From NCBI RefSeq assembly GCF_001667185.1, contig NZ_LZIC01000052.1:1-55130 (forward strand): a stretch of 55,130 nucleotides of DNA, given 5' to 3'. Numbering within the stretch: the stretch's first letter is position 1; each line of letters starts with the position of its first letter. Shown here in pieces: positions 42,137 through 50,668 of this stretch. Origin of the DNA: Mycobacterium sp. 852002-50816_SCH5313054-b. Its GTDB lineage: Bacteria > Actinomycetota > Actinomycetes > Mycobacteriales > Mycobacteriaceae. The translations under genes were made by a program, and so were the position numbers. Under the pieces are notes generated by a model. That model had not been told where the DNA came from. It saw only the letters and a program-made list of their open reading frames with translations, and did not search any database.

Positions 42137-44700
42137 AGCGCACCAAACGCCTGCGGCGCGGGCAGATCCACCACGACGGTCAGGCCGCCGCCCGGGGTGT
42201 CGCCCGCCGAAATGGTGCCGCCCATCGCCTCGACGAAGCCGCGCGCCACCGACATGCCCAGGCCCACACCGGTGGTGTTGTCGTGATCGCCCAGCCGTTG
42301 GAAGGCATCGAAGATCTGGTCCTCGGTGCCTTTCGGTATTCCGGGGCCTTCGTCGATGACGTTGATCAGGACGCGATCGCCCACCCGCCCCGCGTTGACT
42401 CGAACCACGCAGTTGGGCGCGTAGCGCAGCGCGTTGTCGATCAGGTTGGCTAAGACCCGTTCCAGCAATCCGGCGTCGGCCATCGCCACCGCGTCGCCCA
42501 TGTCGACCTTGACGCGGTCGATGGCCGATCGGTAAAACCCGGTGGCGCCCTTACCGATACTGACCAGGGCGCGCTGCACCGTTTCCTCCAGATAGACGCG
42601 CCGCAGGTCCGGGTGGATCACCCCGGCGGCCAGGCGCGAGGAGTCCAGCAGGTTGCCGACCAGCGCGGTCAGCTGGTCGATCGATTCCTCGATGGTGGCC
42701 AGCAATTCGGCGGTGTCCTCGGGGGAGAACGCCACGTCTTCGGCGCGCAAGCTGGACACCGCGACCTTGGCCGCGGCGAGCGGTGTGCGCAGGTCGTGGC
42801 TGACCGCCGAGAGCAGGGAGCGCCGCAGCTCGTCGGCCCGCACGACCGCCTCGGTCCGGCTGGCCTCTTCGGCCAACTCGCGCTGCCGGATCAGGCCTAC
42901 CGCCTGCTTGGCCACCGCGCTGAGCACCCGGCGGTCGCGCGTGGAGAGCTTCTTGCCGGCCATCAGCATCCAGAACTCTTCATCGCCGACCTCGATCGCG
43001 GTGTCGGCCGAATCGACGCTCACGCAAGGATCTTTGCCGACGCAGGCGACGATGTAGCCCTTCCTTCCGCTGGCACGCTCTTCGTCGCTGGGTTCGCGCA
43101 GCATGCTGACAGCGCGCTGTGAATAGGTCTCGCGCACGCGCTCCAACAGGGTCTCGAGGTCAGCGCCGCGCAGCACAGACCCGGCGAAGAGCGTGAGCAG
43201 CTCGGCTTCTTGGGATGCGCGGCGGGCTTCCCGGGTGCGTTTGGTGGCGCCGTCGACGAGTACCGCGACCGCGACCGCGATCATCATCAGCACCAACTCG
43301 GTGATGGCGCTGTTGGGCTCGGCGATGGTGAAGCTGTGCCGCGGGGCCGTCAGGTAGTAGTTCAGCAGCAGCCCGGACAGCACCGCCGAAAGAACCGCCG
43401 GGGCAACGCCCCCGAGCAGCCCGACGCACAGCACCCCGACGAAGAACAATGCGCTCTCGCCGGCGTTGTTCAGATACCGGTCCAACAACGTCACCGTCAC
43501 GGCGCAAATGACCGACGGCACGATGACGGCCGCCAGCCACGAGGCGACGCGTCGCTCGCGTGGCGCGAGTGACGCCAGATGAAAGCCGCGCCTGGATTCA
43601 TCGTGGGTGACGATGTGCACGTCGATCTTCCCGGACCGCTCGACGATCGTGGGGCCGATCCCCTCCTCGAAGATGCGGGCCCAGCGGGGCCGCCGGGACG
43701 TGCCGATGACCAGCTGGGTCGCATTGTTCTCGCGGGCGAAATCGAGCAGGGCCGTCGGTACGTCGTCGCCGACCACGGTGTGCAGGGACGCGTCCAGGCT
43801 GTTCGCCAGCTCACGCACCTTGGTCATTCTGCGCTCCGAGAGACCGGCCAATCCGTCACCGCGGATGACGTGCACCACCATCAGCTCGGCGCTGGACTTC
43901 GACGCGATCCGGGATGCGCGCCGCACCAACGTCTCCGACTCCGGGCCACCGGTGACCGCCACGACGACGCGCTCGCGCGCCTCCCACATGTCGGTGATCT
44001 TGTTCTCGGCACGGTACTTTGCCAGCGCGGTGTCTACCTGGTCCGCCAGCCAGAGCAGCGCCAATTCCCTGAGCGCGGTGAGATTTCCGCGGCGGAAGTA
44101 ATTCGACAGCGCCGCGTCGATCCGTGCCGGCGCATAGACGTTACCGTGGGATAGCCTGCGGCGCAGCGCCTCCGGCGTGATGTCGATGAGCTCCACCTGC
44201 GAAGCCTCGCGCACGATCGAATCGGGTATTGTCTCTTGCTGTTCGATGCCGGTGATCTGGGCGACGACGTCGTTGAGGCTTTCCAGGTGCTGGATATTGA
44301 CGGTGGAGATCACCGTGATTCCGGCCTCGAGCAGCTCTTCGACGTCCTGCCAACGTTTCTCGTTCTTGCTGCCCGGCGTGTTGGTATGCGCGAGTTCGTC
44401 GACCAGCACCACCTGCGGGTGCCGCGCCAGCACGGCCGGCACGTCGAGCTCGGGAAAGCTGCCGCCGCGGTACTCGACGAACCGGGGCGGGATGACCTCG
44501 ATGCCCTCAATCAGCTCAGCGGTTTTCGCCCGCCCGTGGGTCTCGACCACGGCCGCCACCACGTCGGTGCCGCGCTCCAGCCTCCGGTGGGCCTCGCCGA
44601 GCATCGCGTAGGTCTTGCCGACACCGGGAGCGGCACCTAGGTAGATGCGTAGTTCCCCGCGCTTGGGACGGTGGTCGGTCACGCTCACGTCAACCATCAT
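42133..44700 (-). CDS. kdpD: Sensor histidine kinase KdpD
   Basis: Membrane sensor of potassium status, about 855 residues. Order: N-terminal KdpD domain with Walker A (GAAPGVGKTYAML) and VDELAHTNTPGSKNEKRW, a USP-like domain (RVVVAVTGGPESETLVRRA), four membrane segments about residues 395-500 (DUF4118), a GAF-like region, then HisKA with SAVSHDLRTPLAA (His about 635) and HATPase with NLIDNALRYAP, DEGPGIP and GVGLGMSVARG. Full length. Start is ATG 44700 or 44697; a G-rich AGGGGG directly precedes, which favours 44697. The kdpC stop is 11 bases upstream. Confidence 0.97.
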   Translation of the reverse strand: MMVDVSVTDHRPKRGELRIYLGAAPGVGKTYAMLGEAHRRLERGTDVVAAVVETHGRAKTAELIEGIEVIPPRFVEYRGGSFPELDVPAVLARHPQVVLVDELAHTNTPGSKNEKRWQDVEELLEAGITVISTVNIQHLESLNDVVAQITGIEQQETIPDSIVREASQVELIDITPEALRRRLSHGNVYAPARIDAALSNYFRRGNLTALRELALLWLADQVDTALAKYRAENKITDMWEARERVVVAVTGGPESETLVRRASRIASKSSAELMVVHVIRGDGLAGLSERRMTKVRELANSLDASLHTVVGDDVPTALLDFARENNATQLVIGTSRRPRWARIFEEGIGPTIVERSGKIDVHIVTHDESRRGFHLASLAPRERRVASWLAAVIVPSVICAVTVTLLDRYLNNAGESALFFVGVLCVGLLGGVAPAVLSAVLSGLLLNYYLTAPRHSFTIAEPNSAITELVLMMIAVAVAVLVDGATKRTREARRASQEAELLTLFAGSVLRGADLETLLERVRETYSQRAVSMLREPSDEERASGRKGYIVACVGKDPCVSVDSADTAIEVGDEEFWMLMAGKKLSTRDRRVLSAVAKQAVGLIRQRELAEEASRTEAVVRADELRRSLLSAVSHDLRTPLAAAKVAVSSLRAEDVAFSPEDTAELLATIEESIDQLTALVGNLLDSSRLAAGVIHPDLRRVYLEETVQRALVSIGKGATGFYRSAIDRVKVDMGDAVAMADAGLLERVLANLIDNALRYAPNCVVRVNAGRVGDRVLINVIDEGPGIPKGTEDQIFDAFQRLGDHDNTTGVGLGMSVARGFVEAMGGTISAGDTPGGGLTVVVDLPAPQAFGAL

Positions 44701-44711
44701 CCCCCTACGGG

Positions 44712-45635
44712 TTAGCCCGAGACCGGATACTGGTGATCGAGTTGCGCGTTGAGCTGTAGCACGTTCACGGTCGGCTCACCGAAGATCCCGAGGTCGCGCC
44801 CGCTGCGGTAGTGCGCGAGGACCGCCCGGATCTGATCCGGGCTGACGTGACGGGCCTTGGCCACCCGGGTGACCTGGATGTCGGCGTATGCCGGGGAGAT
44901 GTTCGGATCCAGACCGCTGCCGCTGGCCGTGACCGCGTCCGCCGGCACGGTGGGGCTTTCGGGCGCGGTGCCGCGGACGGGCACGATCTGGCCGATCGTG
45001 TAGTCCTCGCCGAACTTGGCGCACTCGACCCGCACTCCCTCGTAGATCGACAGGAACGGCGCCTGTGTCGACTGGCACGGCTCGTTGACGCTGACCACCC
45101 GGGTAGGGTGGGCGACGTTTCCGCGGGCGTCGCGCGGGCCGATCACCGACAGCACCGCGCCGACGCCGCCGCCCGTGCAGAACGGACGCGACCCGTCCAC
45201 CCCCTCGAGCTGCCCCACCGCGGAACTGCGCGTGCAGACCTGTGTGAGCAGGCTCGGCTTGAAGCCGGCATCCGACGCGGACTTGCCGGCCGTCATTTGC
45301 GACGGGTCCGCGGGTGTGTCGACGGTGCTCTCCGGCCCGAGGTTGCTCGCGCCCGACGAGAGCGGGTCGTAACCGGTGCCGGCCGCCGACGGGCGGCTCT
45401 GAAAGTACTGCGGCAGCGCGTTGCCGTCCTTGTCGGTGAACAGCTGGCCGATGAGCCTGCTGCCGACCGCCTTCCCGTTGGCGGTCAGGATCGACCCTTC
45501 GGCCTGATCGTGCAGGCCGGGTATCTGCGCGACGAGCCAGATGAACACGGGAAAGGCGAGGCCGGTGAGCACCGTCAGCACCAGCAGCGCGCGGAAGGCC
45601 GCCCAGTGCACGCGGATGAAATTGGAGAACTTCAT
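44712..45635 (-). CDS. kdpC: Potassium-transporting ATPase subunit KdpC, enlarged extracytoplasmic domain
   Basis: Accessory subunit of the KdpFABC pump with one N-terminal membrane helix (FRALLVLTVLTGLAFPVFIWL) and an outside-facing soluble domain. It has 307 residues, versus roughly 190 in E. coli and in M. tuberculosis. The family framework is intact: YFQSRPSAAG and SGASNLG before, and VTASGSGLDPNISP, RVAKARHVS, FGEPTVNVLQLNAQLD after. Between them (about 103-230) there is an insertion with four cysteines (134, 153, 187, 205) that could form two disulfides outside the membrane. Start ATG 45635; one base separates it from the kdpB stop. The family call is certain; the role of the insert is unknown. 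Confidence 0.95.
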   Translation of the reverse strand: MKFSNFIRVHWAAFRALLVLTVLTGLAFPVFIWLVAQIPGLHDQAEGSILTANGKAVGSRLIGQLFTDKDGNALPQYFQSRPSAAGTGYDPLSSGASNLGPESTVDTPADPSQMTAGKSASDAGFKPSLLTQVCTRSSAVGQLEGVDGSRPFCTGGGVGAVLSVIGPRDARGNVAHPTRVVSVNEPCQSTQAPFLSIYEGVRVECAKFGEDYTIGQIVPVRGTAPESPTVPADAVTASGSGLDPNISPAYADIQVTRVAKARHVSPDQIRAVLAHYRSGRDLGIFGEPTVNVLQLNAQLDHQYPVSG

Positions 45636-45636
45636 G

Positions 45637-47787
45637 TCAGGACATCCCGGGGACGAATTGGACGATGAGGTCGATTGCCTTGATCCCGATGAACGGGGCG
45701 ACGATGCCGCCGAGCCCGTAGACATAGAGGTTACGGCTCAACAGTTTTGACGCGCTGCTCGGCGTGTAGCGCACGCCGCGCAGCGACAACGGGATCAGTA
45801 TGACGATGATGATCGCGTTGAAGATGACCGCCGACAGGATCGCCGACTGAGGGCTGTGCAGCCGCATGATGTTGATCATGTCCAGCCCGGGAAACAGCGC
45901 GACGAACATCGCCGGGATGATCGCGAAGTACTTGGCGATGTCGTTGGCGATGGAGAACGTGGTCAGCGCGCCGCGGGTGATCAGCAGCTGCTTGCCGATC
46001 TCGACGATCTCGATGAGCTTCGTGGGGTCGGAGTCGAGATCGACCATGTTGCCGGCCTCTTTGGCCGCCGACGTTCCGGTGTTCATCGCCACGCCCACAT
46101 CGGCCTGGGCCAGCGCCGGTGCGTCATTGGTGCCGTCACCGGTCATCGCGACGAGCTTGCCGCCCTCCTGCTCTCGCTTGATCAGCGCCAGCTTGTCCTC
46201 GGGCGTGGCCTCGGCGAGGAAGTCGTCGACGCCGGCCTCGTCGGCAATCGCTTTGGCGGTCAACGGGTTATCGCCGGTGATCATCACCGTTCGGATGCCC
46301 ATCTTGCGCATCTCGTCGAAGCGCTCCCGCATGCCCTGCTTGACGACGTCCTTGAGGTGAATGACACCGAGCACCGCCGCCTCGCCGTTCAGGCACTCCC
46401 CGACGACCAGCGGGGTGCCGCCGCCGGCGGAGATGCCGTCGACGATCTCACCGAGCTGTATGGGCACGTTACCGCCTTGCCCGCGAACCCATTCCGCGAC
46501 CGAGCTCGCCGCGCCCTTGCGCAGCAGGTGCCCGTCCAGGTCGACGCCCGACATCCGTGTCGCCGCGGAGAACTCCACCCAATGGGCGTGCGCGAGTTCG
46601 CCCGGCGTGCGGGCGCGCAGCCCGAAATGCTGCTTGGCGAACACGACGATCGAGCGTCCCTCCGGTGTTTCGTCGGCGAGGCTCGACAGTTGCGCGGCGT
46701 CGGCCAGCTGTTCCGGGGTGACGCCGTCGAGTGGGACGAACGCGCCGGCCTGCCGGTTGCCCAGGGTGATGGTGCCCGTCTTGTCGAGCAGCAGCGTGTT
46801 CACGTCGCCGGCGGCTTCCACCGCGCGCCCGGACATCGCCAGCACGTTGCGCTGCACCAGCCGGTCCATCCCGGCGATGCCGATCGCCGACAGCAGCGCG
46901 CCGATCGTCGTAGGGATCAGGCACACCAGTAGCGACACCATCACGATTCCGGTGACGCCACTTCCGTTGAGCGCCTGGGTGTCCGGGACTCCCGGGTTGT
47001 TCATCTTGGAGTAGATCGCCAGCGGCTGCAGGGTCGCGACGGCGAAGACGAAGATGATCGTCAACGCGGCCAAGAGGATGTTCAGCGCGATTTCGTTCGG
47101 GGTCTTCTGCCGGTTTGCGCCCTCGACGAGCGCGATCATCCGGTCGATGAAGCTTTCGCCCGGCTTTTGGGTGATTTGCACGACGATCCGGTCGCTCAGC
47201 ACGGTGGTGCCGCCGGTGACCGCCGAACGGTCGCCACCGGATTCGCGGATCACCGGCGCCGACTCTCCGGTGATCGCCGATTCGTCGACCGACGCAATGC
47301 CTTCCACCACGTCACCATCGCCGGGTATCACCTGCCCGGCCTCGATCACGACGATGTCGCCCTGCTGCAGCAGCGGTGCCGCGACCTCTTCCTCCATCCC
47401 GGGGGCGCCGGGTTCCCAATTCCTGAGCCGTCGGGCCAGGGTCTGGGTCTTGGCTCGGCGCAGCGTTTCCGCTTGGGCCTTGCCGCGGCCTTCGGCCACC
47501 GCCTCCGCGATATTGGCGAAGAGCACGGTCAGCCACAGCCATACCACGATCAGCCAAGCGAACCAGGTTTCGTTGATGACCGCCAGCGCCGTGCTCCAGG
47601 CGGCCCCGATTTCGACGATGAACATCACCGGGTTGTGCCACAGGGTGCGCGGGTCGAGCTTGCGCAGCGCGTCCGGGGTCGACCTCCACAGCATCTTGGG
47701 GTCGAGCAACCCGCCCTGCACCCGCTTCGTGCCCGTCTGGCCCGAAGGCTGCGTCTGCTCGGACGAATCGACAGCGGTCGCGGTCAT
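45637..47787 (-). CDS. kdpB: Potassium-transporting P-type ATPase subunit KdpB
   Basis: Catalytic P-type ATPase subunit, 716 residues. The actuator motif is TGES (173-176), the phosphorylated Asp is in DKTGT (335-339), and hinge/nucleotide-domain motifs [14 protein letters not shown] and [25 protein letters not shown] are present. The membrane CPC-like motif is replaced by CLIPTTIG, as expected for KdpB. The N-terminus is a disordered, Gln/Thr-rich 30 residues. ATG 47787 shares one base with the kdpA stop. Confidence 0.98.
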   Translation of the reverse strand: MTATAVDSSEQTQPSGQTGTKRVQGGLLDPKMLWRSTPDALRKLDPRTLWHNPVMFIVEIGAAWSTALAVINETWFAWLIVVWLWLTVLFANIAEAVAEGRGKAQAETLRRAKTQTLARRLRNWEPGAPGMEEEVAAPLLQQGDIVVIEAGQVIPGDGDVVEGIASVDESAITGESAPVIRESGGDRSAVTGGTTVLSDRIVVQITQKPGESFIDRMIALVEGANRQKTPNEIALNILLAALTIIFVFAVATLQPLAIYSKMNNPGVPDTQALNGSGVTGIVMVSLLVCLIPTTIGALLSAIGIAGMDRLVQRNVLAMSGRAVEAAGDVNTLLLDKTGTITLGNRQAGAFVPLDGVTPEQLADAAQLSSLADETPEGRSIVVFAKQHFGLRARTPGELAHAHWVEFSAATRMSGVDLDGHLLRKGAASSVAEWVRGQGGNVPIQLGEIVDGISAGGGTPLVVGECLNGEAAVLGVIHLKDVVKQGMRERFDEMRKMGIRTVMITGDNPLTAKAIADEAGVDDFLAEATPEDKLALIKREQEGGKLVAMTGDGTNDAPALAQADVGVAMNTGTSAAKEAGNMVDLDSDPTKLIEIVEIGKQLLITRGALTTFSIANDIAKYFAIIPAMFVALFPGLDMINIMRLHSPQSAILSAVIFNAIIIVILIPLSLRGVRYTPSSASKLLSRNLYVYGLGGIVAPFIGIKAIDLIVQFVPGMS

Positions 47788-49457
47788 CAGTGGATTCCTT
47801 CAGCGAGAGGCCCAAGCGCGAGCATGGGCAGGAAAGTGAGGGCAACGAGGATCACCGTGACGCCGGCGACCATCCCGACGAACTGCGGCCGATGGGTGGG
47901 CAGGGTGCCCGCCGATTCCGGCGTGTGGCCCTGCTTGGCGAGCGATCCGGCCAGCCCCAATACGAGCACCATCGGCAGGAATCGGCCGAAGACCATGGCC
48001 AACCCCAGAGCGGTGTTGTACCAGTTGGTGTTGACGCTGATCCCGGCGAAGGCGGAGCCGTTGTTGTTCGCGGCGGAGGTGAACGCGTAAAGCACCTCCG
48101 ACAGCCCGTGTGGGCCGGTGTTGAGCATGCCGGCGCGTTCGCCGGGCAGCGCCATCGCAATCGCGGTGCCGGTCAGCACGATCAGCGGGGTGACCAGGAA
48201 ATAGCTTGCGGCGAGCTTGATTTCGCGGGGGTTGATCTTTTTCCCGAGGTATTCCGGGGTGCGCCCGACCATCAGCCCGGCGACGAAGACCGTGATTACC
48301 GCCAGGATCAGCATCCCGTAGAGGCCCGATCCGGTGCCGCCGGGGGCGACCTCTCCGAGCTGCATGTTGAACAGCGTGATCATCCCGCCGAGGCTGGTGT
48401 AGGAGTCGTGGAACGAATCGACCGCACCGGTGGAGGTGAGCGTCGTCGAGTCCGCGAACACCGCGGAGTTGGCGATGCCGAACCGCTGCTCGACGCCTTC
48501 CATGGCGCCCCCGACGGCGCTGGGTACCGTGCCGTGGTGCTGCAGCTGGAACCACATCATGAACGACACGCTGATCGCGTACAGGGTCGCCATCACCGAT
48601 GCGATCGCGTAGCCCTGCTTGGTGCTGCCCACCATGCGCCCGAAGGTGCGCGGCAGCGAGAAGCTGATCACCAGCAGCAGGAAGATCTCCAGCCAGTTGG
48701 TCCACACCGTCGGATTCTCGAACGGATGCGCAGAGTTCGCGTTGTAGAACCCGCCGCCGTTGGTGCCGAGCTCCTTGATCGCCTCCTGGCTGGCGACCGG
48801 GCCGCCGGTGATCGTCTGCTGGGTGCCGCCGAGGGTCGAGGCGACCTGGTCGTGCAGGTGGAAGTTCTGGATCGCCCCGCCCGCGATGAGCAGGATCGCG
48901 GCGACGATCGAGATGGGCAGCAGGATGCGCAGCACCGTGCGCACCAGGTCGACCCAGAAGTTGCCCAGATCGCCGGTGCGCTTGCGGGCAAAGCCGCGCA
49001 CCAGTGCGATCGCCACCGCCATGCCCACGGCGGCCGAGACGAAGTTCTGCACCGCCAGCCCGGCCATCTGGACCAGATGGCCCTGCGTCGACTCGCCGGA
49101 GTAGGCCTGCCAGTTGGTGTTGGTAGTGAAGCTGACGGCGGTGTTCCACGCCAGCCCCGGAGTCATTTGGGTGGCCGGATCACGCAGGTGCAGCGGCAAT
49201 TTGCCCTGCACGAGCTGGAACACGAAAAGGAACAGGATGCTGAGCGACGAGAACGCCAACACGCTGCGCGCGTAGGCGCCCCACGTCTGCTCCGAGCGTG
49301 AATCGACACCGATAAGCCGGTAGATCACCCGCTCGACGGCGGAGTCCTTCTCCGACGTGTACACCCGGTACATGTAGTCGCCGAACGGCACATGCACCAC
49401 CACCAGCGCCACGACGAGGACGGCGAGGAAGATGATCCCCGCTGTTGTTGTGCTCAC
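47787..49457 (-). CDS. kdpA: Potassium-transporting ATPase subunit KdpA
   Basis: Potassium-selective channel-like subunit of the pump, 556 residues with about ten membrane segments. Selectivity-filter-type loops seen are [32 protein letters not shown], and [13 protein letters not shown], the GGG and NNNGSAF blocks being diagnostic of KdpA. GTG 49457 overlaps the last base of the kdpF stop. Length and motifs are complete. Confidence 0.98.
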   Translation of the reverse strand: MSTTTAGIIFLAVLVVALVVVHVPFGDYMYRVYTSEKDSAVERVIYRLIGVDSRSEQTWGAYARSVLAFSSLSILFLFVFQLVQGKLPLHLRDPATQMTPGLAWNTAVSFTTNTNWQAYSGESTQGHLVQMAGLAVQNFVSAAVGMAVAIALVRGFARKRTGDLGNFWVDLVRTVLRILLPISIVAAILLIAGGAIQNFHLHDQVASTLGGTQQTITGGPVASQEAIKELGTNGGGFYNANSAHPFENPTVWTNWLEIFLLLVISFSLPRTFGRMVGSTKQGYAIASVMATLYAISVSFMMWFQLQHHGTVPSAVGGAMEGVEQRFGIANSAVFADSTTLTSTGAVDSFHDSYTSLGGMITLFNMQLGEVAPGGTGSGLYGMLILAVITVFVAGLMVGRTPEYLGKKINPREIKLAASYFLVTPLIVLTGTAIAMALPGERAGMLNTGPHGLSEVLYAFTSAANNNGSAFAGISVNTNWYNTALGLAMVFGRFLPMVLVLGLAGSLAKQGHTPESAGTLPTHRPQFVGMVAGVTVILVALTFLPMLALGPLAEGIH

Positions 49458-49546
49458 TAGAACCTCTCCGGAAGCAGCAGCGCGGCTGCGAGATACACGG
49501 CAAGGAGCACGGAAAGCGCCAAGCCGATAACGTTTTCGTAGCTCAC
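49457..49546 (-). CDS. kdpF: KdpF, small stabilising subunit of the potassium pump
   Basis: A 29-residue peptide, [20 protein letters not shown] followed by AALLLPERF: one membrane helix with the typical KdpF ending YL-x-ALL-x-PERF. E. coli KdpF is also 29 residues and stabilises the KdpABC complex. GTG 49546 overlaps the stop of the upstream 27-codon ORF as GTGA, and its TAG shares a base with the kdpA start. Confidence 0.9.
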   Translation of the reverse strand: MSYENVIGLALSVLLAVYLAAALLLPERF

Positions 49547-49626
49547 AGTCGCTCGACCAGCTTCTGCGCCAGCCCGAGCACGGCGAACACCGCGATCGTC
49601 AGCAAGACGTAGATCAACACGCCCAT
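49543..49626 (-). CDS. 27-residue single-span membrane peptide at the head of the kdp operon
   Basis: ATG 49626 encodes a peptide beginning [20 protein letters not shown] and ending QKLVERL: one hydrophobic helix of about 19 residues and a charged C-terminal end. GGAG lies five bases upstream (GGAGACACG). It is joined to kdpF by a GTGA overlap, in the same chain of couplings as kdpF-kdpA-kdpB. It is not KdpF and has no family name I know. It may be an additional small subunit or a regulator of the Kdp complex; this is inference from position. Confidence 0.75.
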   Translation of the reverse strand: MGVLIYVLLTIAVFAVLGLAQKLVERL

Positions 49627-49723
49627 CGTGTCTCCATTCCATTCCGCATAAACCCTGCGCACACTTAATGGCCTCATCGAGTCAGCCGCAGCGCAGTACT
49701 CGGAGGCAATGCCAGATTGAAAC

Positions 49724-49744
49724 TAGACAGCGTCTATCGGATAG
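49724..49744. promoter_or_regulatory. Overlapping palindromes upstream of the kdp operon
   Basis: TAGAC-AGC-GTCTA (49724-49736) overlaps CTATC-G-GATAG (49734-49744). They lie about 100-120 bases upstream of the first kdp ORF on the minus strand, in promoter position. A dimeric regulator may bind here. Confidence 0.4.
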
Positions 49745-49785
49745 GGCCTTTGGTTGACACTTTCCTAACGGCGCCGCAGTGCGCC

Positions 49786-49802
49786 TTTACGGTTTCTTTA
49801 CG
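49786..49802. promoter_or_regulatory. 11-base-spaced TTTACG direct repeats, candidate KdpE box
   Basis: TTTACG occurs at 49786-49791 and 49797-49802, one helical turn apart, with GTTTC between. OmpR-family dimers usually bind such direct repeats. The site lies about 160 bases upstream of the first kdp ORF and about 115 bases before the divergent gene at 49917. No other strong feature is seen in the remaining 49627-49916 gap. Confidence 0.45.
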
Positions 49803-49916
49803 CCCCTGGTGGCGTCCCGCCCCTCTGCCGGGTTGGCGTTAAGGTTGGGCCGTTGCCTGTATGGATGTCGTTTGGATTGATAGTGGGCGTTGCGAATTGG
49901 GCGTAGACCCAAGTCC

Positions 49917-50483
49917 ATGCGAAGAACCACGCAACGAGACGCTGAATCGCGCATCCTCCAGCCGGGCGCCCCGAAACGACCGCAGTGGTGGTCGCGCCTG
50001 CTCGACGGCCCCCACCAGTGGGGATCTCTCGATGCCACGGTTGGTAGATACGGCGTGCAACGCGACCGATTGATCGTCTACCCGCCCGGAAGCACTCCCG
50101 CCGATCGTCGGATGGCGCGGCTGTGGCGGGGGTGGCCGATAACGGGCGCTGCGCTCGGGTTGCTCGCGATCATGCTGCTGGGCCACGCCGGCGTCGCACC
50201 CGACAAGGTGCTCGCGATCTTCGTAGTCGCTTACGTGGGCATCGGCGCGCTGCTGTTCCTGCGGGCCGGGCCCACGCGCGTGAAAGTCAGGTCGATGTCG
50301 GTCATCCTCTTGCCCAACAGCGCCGACGCGCATGAGGAACAGAGCCACACCGAGTGCCGAACCTTGGCCGACATGTTGGTCCGGGCCGACCATCTGTTGG
50401 AGAGCGGAGCAATCTCACTGGTCGAGCACGAGGCGATCTGGTGGGACGCCTACGACCGGATCGACGCGATTGCTCATGTCTGA
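49917..50483 (+). CDS. Two-span membrane protein, mycobacterial DUF6611-like
   Basis: Protein of 188 residues that looks like the conserved mycobacterial DUF6611 family; function unknown. An N-terminal cytoplasmic part (WWSRLLDGPHQWGSLDATVG) is followed by two membrane helices (GWPITGAALGLLAIMLLGHAG and KVLAIFVVAYVGIGALLFLRAG, about residues 75-120). The C-terminal cytoplasmic part has SHTECRTLADMLVRADHLLESG and HEAIWWDAYDRIDA. ATG 49917 is chosen over an in-frame TTG at 49890. It is divergent from the kdp operon and may share regulation with it. Confidence 0.8.
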   Translation: MRRTTQRDAESRILQPGAPKRPQWWSRLLDGPHQWGSLDATVGRYGVQRDRLIVYPPGSTPADRRMARLWRGWPITGAALGLLAIMLLGHAGVAPDKVLAIFVVAYVGIGALLFLRAGPTRVKVRSMSVILLPNSADAHEEQSHTECRTLADMLVRADHLLESGAISLVEHEAIWWDAYDRIDAIAHV

Positions 50484-50613
50484 CACCCTGTCGCAGACCC
50501 CCGAGGCTGTCGCTGCGGCAGCGACTCTGCTGACCGTGTACTTCTTGGCGCGGCGAGGACACGGGCGAAGCCGCATCGAATCGTGGCCGGGCCGGCGAAA
50601 TCGTAAGGCGTAG
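50476..50613 (+). CDS. Possible 45-residue coupled small protein
   Basis: ATG 50476 lies eight bases inside the end of the preceding gene. The peptide MSDTLSQTPEAVAAAATLLT continues VYFLARRGHGRSR and ends basic; it has one weakly hydrophobic stretch. The overlap suggests translational coupling, but there is no recognisable family, so it may be chance. Confidence 0.35.
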   Translation: MSDTLSQTPEAVAAAATLLTVYFLARRGHGRSRIESWPGRRNRKA

Positions 50614-50648
50614 AAGCAAAAAGCTGTGCCAAGGAAGCTTCCAATCGC

Positions 50649-50660
50649 CCCCCTCGGGGG
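50649..50660. terminator. Short GC hairpin between convergent genes
   Basis: CCCCC-TC-GGGGG lies between the 45-codon ORF (ends 50613) and the trcS stop (50669). It is short and lacks a T-tract, but it is in terminator position for both strands. Confidence 0.35.
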
Positions 50661-50668
50661 ATCGGCGG

